A DNA stretch of 64,000 nucleotides from assembly GCA_026929865.2 (NCBI GenBank), contig CM049413.1, positions 12,142,501 to 12,206,500 on the forward strand, in the 5' to 3' direction. A program made the position numbers and the translations under genes. The notes under the pieces were generated by a model. The model was given only the letters and a program-made list of their open reading frames with translations, was not told the DNA's origin and searched no databases. This DNA comes from Hyperoplus lanceolatus (Eukaryota > Chordata > Actinopteri > Uranoscopiformes > Ammodytidae). Shown piece by piece: positions 32,925 to 55,342 of this stretch (position 1 is its first letter; every line of letters starts with the position of its first letter).

Positions 32925-34385
32925 TAGATAGATAGATAATTTTATTACAGACTCCAAGTCCAGATAATACAAAAGAACATAAAACAATACAAACAGCGAC
33001 GACGACAACAACAACAACAACATACAAGGTTGTCTAGCAACCCCCTATTAAAAGACACTTATACCAGTGTTTCCAGAGCAGTGATGTGTAACGTGTGGCA
33101 CTAAATGCAATGTTCGTCAGTTCCAAAACAATCAGATTTTCTGAGTTGTTCAGACGGCAGATGAACTTAAACATGATTTTTCTTAAGACAGATTGGAGTG
33201 TTAACTCGAGCAGTCACAAACATTTCGGTGGCGCTGGTCCATCTGGGCCGTTTTAACAAAATTCTCAGAGAGTCATTGTAGGCTATGCCACTTGCAACCT
33301 CCGAAAGCTCGTTTTTCTATAATTTGACCACGGATGTGCAGTGTATAACGATGTGCAATAAGCTTCAAATAGTCAGCTTCACATCATCAGAGCAGCAGCC
33401 AAACTTCCGTATCAGTACATTTGCTTGCACATACTATAACATGCGAGACTGACTCAGAATGTCCTCATCGTCACTCAGTGTGTCAGTGATCACATGACCA
33501 AGATATTTCACCTGACTGCAGGTTTTTAAAACGTGACCCGACAGCTTAAAGTCAGGGAAAAGCATATGTTTATCCTCATTTGTTCTGGAGATCATAATAA
33601 CACTCTTTACATCATTATATTTGATGTCATGTTGCTCTCCATACAAGGAACATACATCAAGGAGCTGCTGCAGACCAGCTGAACTTGGACTAAGTAGCAC
33701 ACAGTCATCCGTGTACATGAGATGGTTCACCACTGTACTGCCAAACATACAGCCGGTTTTACACATTTTTAACTCTTTTGACAGACTATTCATATAAAAA
33801 TTAAAAAAATAGGAGATAAAATGCTCCCCTGTCTGACTCCATTACCGACCTGAAAGGGAGCAGATACACATTATCCCATTTCACCTGCATAGTTTGGTGA
33901 GCATACCAATAAGACAGGATTCTCACTATGTATTTTGGGACGCCCGCTTTGCTCAATTTTTTAAATAACTTCCCATGGTTCACGCGGTCAAATGCCTTGG
34001 AAGCGTCTAAAAAACACATGAACATGGAAGAGTTTTTTCTTTTGTAGTCACTCAACAATTCTTTTAAAACATAGGTACACATATCCATACTATGCTTAGG
34101 TTTAAAGCCAAATTGATTTTCTGCAGAAATAATTAATGCTTGGACTCTTTCAAAGAATTTGTTCAACAACTTTAGATAATACACTAGCCAGAGCAATGGG
34201 TCTATAATTGTCTGAGCTGCATACCTTTCCTGATTTATCCTTGACAACAGGGACCAGCAGTACTGTCATCATAGAGTGAGGAAGATAGCCATGGACCATG
34301 AAGGCAGTGAAGCATAGGGCAAGCAGAGGAGCTAACCTTGATCTGGCAAATTTGAGATGTTCAGCCATAATAGGCTAAATAGATT
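32925..34385 (-). mobile_element. 5'-truncated, decayed LINE between tbc1d20 and dgat1
   Basis: Minus-strand frames at 34368-34150, 34247-33801 and 33793-33434 read in order as a reverse transcriptase: NYRPIALASVLSK, then FLDASKAFDRVNHGKLF, then (after a frameshift near 33840) a GVRQGSILSP block, then HLMYTDDCVLL, where the usual YADD is YTDD. The 3' end has A-rich sequence and a (TATC)n tail near 32925-32937. The 5' end is missing and several frameshifts are present, so it is dead. I did not assign a clade. Confidence 0.87.
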
Positions 34386-34777
34386 AGTCCGCACCCTGAC
34401 CCAAACAAACACATTTCACATTAGAATAAAGACATGTTCTCCAGCCTGTAAGAAGACAAAGACTGATGTGATTCTAGACTCACATCTTGAACGTATGCAT
34501 TGATTTACATGTGCATACCATGGTGCATACATGCTATAATGTTCTTCCCATTTACATTGTACCCCTACTGCTCTACTGTCCTTGCATGTATAAGCAACGA
34601 CATAATCAGATATTGTATGTATTCACTGTATGCTTGAGCATTAGTTGGGAATAATGGTATCTGACATGCTTATCTCAGGGCAATTAACCAAATAAAAAAA
34701 ATCCACTAATTCTACTTCTAATAAACTGTCAATATGTGTAAAATATACCTTTTTTAAATGAAGAAAAAAATAAAATG

Positions 34778-34852
<75 letters not shown>

Positions 34853-35099
34853 TAGATGTATGGGCAAAATATTTAGTAGGCTACAAATAGGCCTACATAA
34901 AATAGCTTAGGTAGCTTATATTTTCCCAGTAGGCCTATTGGCCTGTCAAAGGATTGTGGACCGGTTGTTGTGGATAATAGCCTATAAATATAGGCCTGGA
35001 GGCTAAATTTTAGATTTTACAATGACATTAGCCTATTTAGCTTGGAACTTTAGCCTACTCCAGTAGACCTAATTGACTGATGTGGAAAAAGCTAATCCG
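34386..35099. other. Intergenic DNA between the LINE remnant and the dgat1 upstream region
   Basis: AT-rich, with many TAGGCCTA-like strings from 34870 to 35070 and an (AAT)n tract. No coding signal. Confidence 0.5.
34777..34851. repeat. (AAT)n microsatellite upstream of dgat1
   Basis: About 25 uninterrupted ATA/AAT units, some 0.5 kb upstream of the dgat1 start codon. Confidence 0.97.
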
Positions 35100-35357
35100 G
35101 AAGCGAGTTGGGAATTCGACGTCTCAATAGGGGGATGTCAGATGAAAGCTCAGACCTGGCAACCCTAATAACAAAATTGCACCTTGAGCTGTAGTAATGA
35201 CGAACATCTTTTCATTTACCAGCACGGGCGCTGCGACGAGCTGCCAGCCACGACTCATTAAATTGTTAATGTAGTGCAGCGGAAGGACACACAGAGCAGA
35301 TGGTGACAGCAGCACACGGACCAGCGATGTCAGGCAGCAGCAGGTAAAGCCGCTGAA
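35100..35357 (+). promoter_or_regulatory. Probable dgat1 promoter and 5' leader, GC-rich
   Basis: GC and CpG content rise from about 35210 and stay high through coding exon 1, unlike the AT-rich flanks, which fits a CpG-island-type start region. The transcription start is not visible. Confidence 0.5.
35300..35347 (+). promoter_or_regulatory. Upstream ORF (15 codons) just before the dgat1 start
   Basis: ATG at 35300 opens a frame reading MVTAAHGPAMSGSSR, then TAA at 35345-35347. It ends 10 bases before the dgat1 ATG, and a second in-frame ATG is at 35327. It is out of frame with dgat1. Whether it is translated depends on where transcription starts. Confidence 0.5.
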
Positions 35358-46508
<11,151 letters not shown>

Positions 46509-47192
46509 CACTTGATGCTCACGTGGACGCTACCACAGTCACACACATACGAACACGTGCCTGCCAGACAACTCAATGAGTGAATGCAGAGCAGGTTAAA
46601 GTGACTATAATAGCTCATATGAACCAATCAGTGAACAGCAGGAACATTGATTTTGTCTTCTTGATTTTTGCACTAAAGAGAAATGAATCACAGTATGCCA
46701 GGAAATTATTCTAACAGCATGACAAGTGCTTGGTTTTAAGCAGTATTCCACTTTAGTAGGACAGACATAGATATGTAGGCAGTTTAAAGTATTAGCAAAC
46801 ATTCCCTCACTGTTAAATTGGTAAGAAGTAAGATTGTATCTTTCTCAGATTTTGCTAAACCAAAAGTAAAATGTGAGGTTCCAACTTTTCCTACAGTGGC
46901 CAATCATTTGACGATTGAAGAGCTCAAAAAAAGGTTACGTGCACTGAGTGAAACTCTTTTAGCTCGACATGACATTCAATCACTTCACTCCGTTCAAAAG
47001 TGAAAAACACTTCTTTTAACCAAGCACTCTGGAGTTTTAGAAAAAGGCACACGCCTCACTGTGCAACAAATGTGAACCACTGCCGAGCGAGTAGACAGGA
47101 GAGGACCAATGTGAAAAAGATGTTTCTAAATCAATGGGAGGGAAGTCCATGTTTTACTCGTATCGGAAGGCGACGAAGATATCATGAAGCCA

Positions 47193-47198
47193 AATAAA
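47193..47198 (+). terminator. Candidate dgat1 polyadenylation signal
   Basis: AATAAA about 0.7 kb after the dgat1 stop codon, followed by TG-rich sequence. Confidence 0.45.
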
Positions 47199-47367
47199 CT
47201 GTTTCTAGAGGTTGAGGTTTCTATATTCAGGTTGCCGATTCAGGATGTCTCCAGGTATTCAAACTGACCACAGCGAAAGTTTTTTACACATGTTGTGTAT
47301 ATTTACATATATCCATTATAACACTCTCTTTCTGATCAATGAAGTGGTATTACAGAAATGTATTGTG

Positions 47368-47403
<36 letters not shown>

Positions 47404-48153
47404 AACAATGGCTGAAGAAAGAGGAGAAGTGATAAGGCTATATAAAGTTTGTGGATCTCCGAGCAGCTTCTCCTCTTCTGTCTCAGCTAGAAACAACATC
47501 AATGCAAGTCATGCTACATGATTGCTCAATGCCTTGGCTTTATAGGCGTCTTTGTGCTCAATTGACTTTATTTTATACTTGGTATGACTGTCTGTGGTGC
47601 GAATTGAATTTATCATTGTTGGTGTATTTTATGTTAAATTAATAATTTAATGCTTTAGATAATTTACTCGTTTGAACCAATGAATGTTTTTTTTTGCACT
47701 TTAAAGAAATGTATGCTTTGACTAAAGCAATAGATTTCAACAAATGTATTCCTTAAGTTATATCCATAGTGTACGAAAAAAGTTTTTGTTGAAATGATTT
47801 GTATGTCTTTTAATTTGCTTGTTTATATTTTGTTGTCAGGTTAAATCTGCTTCATTTCATTTTGTTGCGAAGTGAAACAGCAGCTGAAGTGATAATAATG
47901 AAAGTTGTCAGAGGGCCTTTTCATGCCAAAAGTTATTTTCAGTATTTAAAGAGTTGATTTCTTGTTTTGACCTGATCTGAACGTTTTGAGAGCCTGACGC
48001 TGTTGCCATATAAGTTATTTTACTTTATCTTATGCTTTAATCTGCTTTCCAAATACACTGACAGTTGACGGAACATTGTCAACCTTTTTCCCTTTTTTTT
48101 TTCCCCTCAAGGGAAAACACTGTTGTTAAATCAAAACTCCAGCCATCAAAATG

Positions 48154-48247
48154 TAGCCTGGTCCAACCAGACCATCGTACTTCATTTCATTTGACTACTG
48201 AAGGGAAAATGAAATTTGGCCGGAAATAGGCGGGCGGAGCCAGGCTA
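48154..48247. mobile_element. 94-bp MITE, inverted and internally deleted relative to the copy at 19305
   Basis: The ends TAGCCTGG and CCAGGCTA are perfectly inverted. An exact 9-bp duplication, ATCAAAATG, flanks it at 48145-48153 and 48248-48256. Its left end matches the reverse complement of the right end of the 19305 copy (ACCAGACCATCGTACTTCAT), and its right end matches the left end (GGCGGGCGGAGCCAGGCTA). Confidence 0.88.
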
Positions 48248-48988
48248 ATCAAAATGTGTGTTGGCATTCCCTATTGAAGAGTGCCTGCTGTAACAATGTT
48301 TAAACTCAAAATTTAAAAGTTCTACATACCAAAAGTTTTAAATACGAAAAGACACATAGGCCAAATAAAGAGACATTCTATGAAATGTAATGTCTTCCAT
48401 GAATTTATATGGATGGTGTCCTCACCTTAGCTTCAAATGGGGATATCAAAAATTATTCTGAGAATTTCCCAGTTTACTTATTTTTATTATTTTGCATGTT
48501 TTTTACTCACCTGAAGCCCGGAACTTCCTGTTTCCATGTTATCATTGCGCTGAGTTTGCACCTGGAATCTGAGCTGACAATCGTGAAGTTGCAACTTGAA
48601 GTTGTATTTTTAAGACCTTATTTAGTTTTGTGTACGATTGTGTGATGCCACATGTAAATCAATTTCTCGCTGATTGGTTCATACTGCATATGGGGAAAAA
48701 TCCAAAGTCAAACAAAGATTATGTTTTGAGAATGCAAATCATTTTCAGAGCCTTTCACTTGAGATTATTTGTGTTTGATAAAGATTGTTTATATTTGAAC
48801 TATTGACTCATCTTTTTTCTTTGTGTATTTGTACAATGTACCACACATTTCAACACTCAAACTTTGGACTATTTTAAGAGAACGTGTTATAGTATGTGGA
48901 TCCGTGTATCAATTTTGAAAAGATAATATAATATTTAAAAACTACAGTGTAGATTGAAAACCGCAAGGACAGATGAGTCCATAAAAAA

Positions 48989-48995
48989 CTTTATT
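48989..48995 (-). terminator. Candidate cfap20 polyadenylation signal
   Basis: TTTATT on the plus strand is AATAAA on the minus strand, about 140 bp after the cfap20 stop codon. Confidence 0.55.
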
Positions 48996-49135
48996 GTGCA
49001 GAGAGCAACACAAGAGAGCAATCAAAACTCATAGTTCCAAAAGTACAATATTACAAAGTTACACACAGGAAAATCTTAGCGCTAAACTCCACATCAGGTC
49101 TTGGGGGGAGGGGGAACAGTGCTGGTTGAGAATCT

Positions 49136-52100
49136 CTACTGCTGCAAGAAACAAACACAGAAAACAGACGAGTGTTATAGACAGACATCTAAAAATGCAC
49201 TTTCTAAGCTAATTACAGTCATTGGAACAAGATATTCCCTTCTTAAGTGGTACAGTATGTAGTGGATGGGGCATTTAAATGCAGGTTGTGCTTCACCTTT
49301 GCTTTCTGGTTCTGGACAGGCAGGTAAAGTTTAAACTCTGCTGGGAGCTCATCCTCAGAGTACAGTCGGTCTGAGAAATACACTCTCCTTATTCGACAGT
49401 TGGCATGGATCTGGGAGGAACACAGGTCATACATTAGCAGCAGAAAGACGATACCGTCCCTACAGTCAGCACAAGTCAGTAATATTTGGAGGTGGCTGTT
49501 TTTTTGCGCCTCTGTGCGCTGACTAACCTGTACACGAAGCGTCTCGATGTAGTTGGTTCCGTAGGCCCTCCGGGTGAAGTCGGACAGGTTGAACTGAATC
49601 TGGTTCCAGCCGTCGTCCAGCCTCATGGGCATGGTGCAGATAAACGGCTTCACTCTCGTCGTGCTTTGATAGTTACTCGCCCGAAACCGCCGGCGAACGT
49701 TTTTATCATCTAACACCTGACAGTTATAAAGATGTGGGGAGGGGGAGCATAAGCAATGGGACACTGCAAGGAACAAACCCATAATCCTGTTATGTGCAAA
49801 TACACATATTTTTGTTTATGCCATAGAAGGAGTCAGTGTCTGCCTTACCTGGACTTCAAAGGTGAAATACTTCTTGAGGTTCTTGATGATCATAACAAGA
49901 AAAGGAAGCTTGATGCCCAACGTTTTCTTGGGGTCTGCAGGACAGGTGATATACGTGGTGCTGCAGGGAGTAGAAGAAATTAAAAAGAAACAGGGAGACT
50001 AATGAGGGAGACTTGTACTTGTATCACTTTACTTGAGCTGAAGAATCAGTTAAACAGACACACACTTACCTGACGTTCGTCCCCTCGACCTCCAACACCA
50101 GTGAGTGGATGTCATTGTCTGTGATTCTCTTGATGTGACCATTTCTCACCTGTGAACACACAATAAATATGATTTTGTATATAGCAGATATGTATGAGTG
50201 TTTATGTTGGCTGAAAAATAACTTGACATTTGCGCACATAAATGATATGTAAGAGCACAAGCAAATGAGTGAGTGAATGTTATTTCAGACCTAACCTCAA
50301 ACTGTCTCATACAAATGATATCCTCCATTGTTGCTATTCTTACCTGTTGCTTAGCAACAAGGCCTTTGGGCCCACCTTGGTATCCTGCTATGCTTATACT
50401 TATAAATGGGGGCTTTCTGGATTGAAAATTTTGTTTTAAACTAACTGAATTATTGAGAAACACAAATGTCCATATTTCATAAATACTTTAAAGGTGCAGT
50501 GTGTAATATGACATCATCAAGAAAGTTCTACAAAGTTCTAGAATGCTACGCTCTTTCGAAAAATAACAGAAGCTACAGTGGCCTTCAAGGACAAGAACAA
50601 TTCTAAATTTTAAACAATGCACCTGATTCCAACTATGACACTTTCAAGATGGCGGCACTAGGCCTTGGTCCAAAATATGCAGACATATGGACATATATGA
50701 GACCCTTTCTAAGGGAAAAAAAACAATGCAAAACATTGTTTCAGCTATTATGCACTAAATTAAAGCAGCAACGAGTAACATTTAAATATCTTTTAAACAG
50801 CCTCATGTTTCCTCTCATAATCATAAATTACCTTTAACAGCAAACGAGACCATCTGTGCAAAGAAAGACTTTTTTATATAGTTTTTATTACTGCATTTGA
50901 TCTGGTCGTACACCCAGTCCGATTTTCGGTTCACGCGTGCATGCTCTATGGTCACATATCCGTATTGGTCGCAGATTTCAGTGCGGCGCAGGAACGCGAT
51001 TTGAGAAGCCTATGGCTCCAGGTGAGGGAAGGGGAGCGGGTGTTTGAGACAGTTGTTTGTTCATAATGACTGATAACGGGGCTGAACCATCAAAGAAAAA
51101 AAAGAAAATGCAATGAAGAAAAGCTAAAAGAGTGATAGGCGGGCGGGAGGGCGTTGCCAAGCAACGTATACACAATTTCACGCTGCGAACCTAGACTGCA
51201 GTGTTTACTCCTAAATGAATGAGCGGTAGCCTACTAAAACAAAGTTTACTTTGCCTCACCAGCATCATCAGATGACCATTATTCATCTGAAATAGTCATT
51301 ATTTACAACATAAACACATTACCTCATCGTGATCCATACTAACTAACTGCCATCTCTCGTTCATTCGCTTGGTGTGAGGACACGGACTCGTTCAGCTCCG
51401 TGAGAGGTGACAATGCATCAACTCATTGCAATCAGGTGTGTTTAGCACTTACTGCCATTAGTTGATGCTGTGTCACCCATAGACTCAGAGCCGAAAAGAG
51501 TCCGGTGCCCTCCACACTTTCAACACACGGACACGCACCATATTGCTTCCTGATTATTTGAATCTTGCACTCCCTGCACGAACTAGAAAACAGCTTCACG
51601 ACAGCTGGCGTCGTTAAAATACTACCGCTTTTGTTCGAAGGTGTCGCCAACGTGCCGACTTACTCGTAGTGGCTTTAAATGTACTTATGGATATTACAAT
51701 TACTTTCTACACAATCTGCTAGGAAATAAAACGCAAAATTCTACACACTGCAGGTTTAAACCCCCCGTAATTCCATTCAGATTAATAATGGTGCTTTGAA
51801 TCATTGTTGTAAACTATGTTTAGTTTCAAAAATATCAATACCGAGACAAGAACAGGAAATGTAATCAGGGAAGCAACTTGAAATCGCAATGAAAGCTGCC
51901 GTAACGAATCAGGGAGATAATCTATGACTGATTTGCAGGAGCAGATTACACCTGTCACCACATTTTCAATGTAGACGTCACAGGTAACTATCTTTCCCTG
52001 TACAAACTAAAATTGGCCGATTATTATCTTCATCCATAGCACTCTGAATCAGCAATGAAAGTTGTAATGTTATGATGAAGCGTGTAGCTCCAAAACATAT

Positions 52101-52255
52101 AACGCTGGTTAGCGCCTAGCTCAGGAAGCTACATTAGCCTCATTAGCATTAACTCTGAATCTACTGCTTACCTTCTTATCCCAAATCTGCAGGGGTTTGC
52201 TGCCGATGCTGTATAAAATAGACAAGAACCCGCTTTGAAAGGTGTTTTTAAACAT
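49136..52255 (-). CDS. cfap20: Cilia- and flagella-associated protein 20
   Basis: Six coding exons (minus): 52255-52172, 50149-50070, 49960-49849, 49716-49528, 49410-49297, 49141-49136. All introns are GT-AG and the frame is continuous, giving 585 nt and 194 residues; human CFAP20 has 193 and is almost identical. Recognised blocks are [70 protein letters not shown] and [15 protein letters not shown]. Family role: an inner-junction protein that seals the A and B tubules of the ciliary axoneme, with a further nuclear role during transcription reported for the human protein. The last coding exon holds just CAG TAG. With it the protein ends KAKQ as in human. If that last intron were kept, the frame would run 16 codons on to a TAA near 49247. 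One extra Gln sits in the C-terminus (VQNQKAKQ). Confidence 0.95.
50487..51760. mobile_element. DNA-transposon-like repeat in cfap20 intron 1, about 1.27 kb
   Basis: The left end TTTAAAGGTGCAGTGTGTA and the right end TACACACTGCAGGTTTAAA are inverted with one or two mismatches. 'AAAGGTGCAGTGTGTA' is the start of a common fish repeat. No transposase is recognised and no clear target duplication was found. It accounts for most of the 2-kb first intron. Confidence 0.7.
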
Positions 52256-52655
52256 CTTGGCTCAGCCCGCAGTCGCTGTGCACATGTGTTTTGTTTGTCT
52301 AATGAAACTGTTGCTAACAAGCGCTGTGTTTGTTTACAGATGTGGCTTCCGTTCCCAACGCTACCGGTTCCGTGTGCTACAAAAGAAGCCGTTCCGCTGG
52401 GAGAAATAAAATACGTTCCCGTATAATAAAACCCGTTCCTGTCGTGTTGTGTCGTGTTTTGGGATGTTCCCACACGTCTCTCCTCGGGACGCTTCAAAAG
52501 AAAAGGAGAGCAGCGGTCACCGCTTCATTATTTTGGTGTTGCTAGGGAACGGAACCTCATGACGTTGTTCACGTCGGTTCTTAAACGCATCTCGGTTGCC
52601 GTGGCAACACAAAGAAAGTGTCCTGTAATAATGGTCAAAATATTTCAGTTATATT
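52256..52655. promoter_or_regulatory. Probable cfap20 promoter region
   Basis: GC content rises around the start of cfap20. The start codon context is good (CCAAGATGT). No TATA box is recognised. Position is the only support. Confidence 0.4.
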
Positions 52656-53683
52656 AGGCAAGGCAAGGTAGGCATATTTATAGAGCACATTTCAGGCACA
52701 GGGCCACTCAAGGTGCTTCACAGGGTTAAAATCAAATAAAGATTACAAATACAAAAAAAGGAACAAATTTAAAACATGGATAAAAATACAACATTTAAAT
52801 AAAAGAATTAAAACATTTTACAAAAAAAATAAAAAATTACAGGTTAAAAGGGAAACAAGAACGTTTTGAGACCCGATTTAAAAGAGCTGAGGGTCTCAGC
52901 GGACCTCAGACTCTCTGGCAGTCCGTTCCAGACATTGGGCGAATAAACGCTGAATGCCGCCTCTCCCTGTTTAGTCCTAGCTCTGGGGACTTTTAAAAGA
53001 CCTGTCCCAGATGACCTAAGGGCTCTGGGCGGCTCATAACGTATCAGCAGATCAGTAATATATTTTGGCCCTAAACCATTTAAGGCTTTGTAGACCATCA
53101 TCAATATATTAAAATCAATTCTTTGAGTGACAGGAAGCCAGTGCAAAGACCTAAGAACTGGGGTAATGTGATCTACTTTTTTGGTCCTAGTGAGGACTCG
53201 AGCAGCAGCGTTCTGAATTAGCTGAAGCTGTCTGATTGATTTTTTAGGAAGGCCTGCAAAGACACTATTACAGTAGTCAAGTCTTCTAAAAATAAATGTA
53301 TGGACAAGTTTTTCTAAGTCCTGCTGAGATATTAGCCCTTTAATTCTCGATATATTTTTAAGGTGTTAGTAGGCTGACTTAGTAATTGATTTAATGTGTT
53401 TTTTGAAATTCAAGTCGGAATCTATCACTACTCCAAGATTTCTAGCTTGGTGTGTGCTTTCTAACATAACAGATTTAAGCTGTGCGCTGACTTTTGATTG
53501 TTCATCCCTGGCACCAAAGACAATTACTTCAGTTTTGTCGCTGTTTAATTGAAGAAAGTTTTGGCACATCCAGTCATTGATTTGTTCAATGCATTTACTT
53601 AGTGCTTGAATCGGACTATAGTCTCCTGATGATATGGTTATGTAAATTTGTGTGTCGTCTGCATAATTATGGTAGCATAATAC
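52656..53683 (-). mobile_element. L2-like LINE, 5'-truncated reverse transcriptase fragment
   Basis: Minus-strand reading starts at the RT catalytic block NYADDTQIYI near 53680. It continues through LNSDKTEVIVFGARDE, a stop-containing middle, then LQLIQNAAARVL-type sequence, MHWLPVTQRIDFNILMMVYK and ALNGLGPKYITDLL, to the C-terminal FKSGLKTFLF. The 3' tail GCTCTATAAATATGCC ends in repeated GCCTT units, as in L2-type LINEs. Upstream parts are missing. Frameshifts make it non-functional. Confidence 0.88.
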
Positions 53684-53689
53684 TAGGCT

Positions 53690-55100
53690 ACATATTTAGC
53701 CTAGGCCTATATGAAGCCATAATGTTGCCTAAATTTAAAACAAAAATCTAAATGTATTCATGGAAGGGTTAAGTTATTGTTAGTTAAAACATAATGATGG
53801 TAGGTTAAATATATTTTAACATATTTGAGATTTCTTTAGAAGGGACAGCGCACATTGATAAACATGAGCACTAAAGTTCAACATGTAGGAAATGTGCCAT
53901 ATAGGCCTAGGCATTATTTTTTATGGTCAAAACTTGTGCAGAAAAGTCATAAATACTTAGGCTAATTTTTATCTCAAGTAGCCTATGGTCTACTTCACAG
54001 AATGAAACTTGATTAGCCTACTTGTTCTGTAAGATTCTCTCTGGCTGGGAAATAACAACTTTCAAACTATAGGCTACTTACAGTTTGTAGGCCTAGGTTT
54101 CAAGTCCAAGATAGGATTATGAAGCAATGTTAATTCATTCATTTTCACAGACTCTAGAGAGAGAACATACAGACCCACACAAGACATCATGTACCACTGA
54201 TTTTATGAGAAAGGTCAGGTTGCCACGTCGCAAGAGTATGGCGTTAGTGGCTACAGTCAGGACCTTAATGGATTTTATAGGCTATTTAGCACTCTCCCTT
54301 CAAGACAATGGATTATTGGGGGTGCCCCTTTAATTCCCAACTTCTATGAAAGCAAAATTTTCTAAAAATAGACTTACAAGCTCAACTATATCACCTACTA
54401 AATCCCACTAAAGTGTGAAGGGGGATATCCTTCCTCCCTATCTCCAGCAATTTAAACAAGCCGGACCAAGATAGATCTAACAAAGGGTTTCATATATTTG
54501 AATAAGCCAAGAAACATTATTCAAACATTAGCCAGGGACCAGATGACATCACCATCAATGAAACATAAATCACAAAGTCCCCTATTAGTTTCATTTGGAT
54601 TATAGTGTTCAGGTCTGCGCTGCAGCAGTTTGTCTGACACACATGCACCTGGACATAGGCCTACACTAAAACACACATCTCACACGCACACGCACACACA
54701 CACACACTGCAGGTGGCCATCTCTCCAGTTTTCTTTACATAAATGTCTTTGTGGTTTATGAGGTGCTGCCTCACTCCAAATACAAAATCTCTGTTAAAAT
54801 AAATGTAAGAGACCCCCCCTCCATCTTTCCCTCTCTTTCTCCACTGAGACAAACACATACCTTTTCTTCAGACCATTTAAGCTTTGGACCACCTTGGAGA
54901 AAGTTGTAAAGACACTTTATTAAAAGCCTACTTGAATGAAATTGTTCAATACATGCCGGCATCACCATTTTAAGTGTTCAAATAGGGACAGAGAAAAGAA
55001 TAGATGGGAATGAAGTAGATGTAGAAAGTTAATGTTAGCGAAATAAGAGGGGGATAGGTAGAAGAAGACGAGGAAAGAAGGAAACTATAGGTGTTTTTCT
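53690..55100. other. Intergenic DNA without recognised gene
   Basis: AT-rich, with many TAGGCCTA-type strings, a short (CA)n at 54685-54706 and no convincing exon. The ORFs at 54127-54333 and 54661-54968 show no motif. Confidence 0.5.
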
Positions 55101-55139
55101 AACGTTTTCTATTTTAATTTGGGTTTTTGCACTGTACAT

Positions 55140-55342
55140 CTTTGGCACAAGGGGACGTGATGATCCCGCCCAGAGAGGTTCACATCCCAACTCTCTACTC
55201 ACTCGCTCTCTTCTTTCTGTCTCCTAACAAGCGATAGAGAGAAGAGAGTACGCGGGAGTAGAAGAGGGAATACAAACATCAAACCATTAACAAGTGGACA
55301 TACAGGACGAGAGCTTCTCACACCTTCTTTGTCTTCACAAGG
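55140..55342 (+). other. Possible non-coding first exon of gpr20
   Basis: A GC- and purine-richer stretch ends TCTTCACAAG followed by the donor GTATGT at 55343. The next clean acceptor in front of the gpr20 start is CTTGTCAG at 57542-57543. The link is inference and needs transcript data. Confidence 0.35.

Larger units (their letters stand above)
46509..48390 (+). other. dgat1 3' untranslated region and downstream DNA
   Basis: Two candidate poly(A) signals, AATAAA at 47193-47198 and at 48364-48369, give alternative 3' ends. The longer form would include a (TG)n tract (about 47370-47400) and the 94-bp MITE at 48154. No other gene is recognised. Confidence 0.55.

Noticed and set aside
49243..49296. 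C-terminal extension of CFAP20 ending in [10 protein letters not shown]
   Set aside because: A good donor at 49297/49296 and an acceptor at 49142 give the conserved KAKQ ending, so this stretch is most likely intron.
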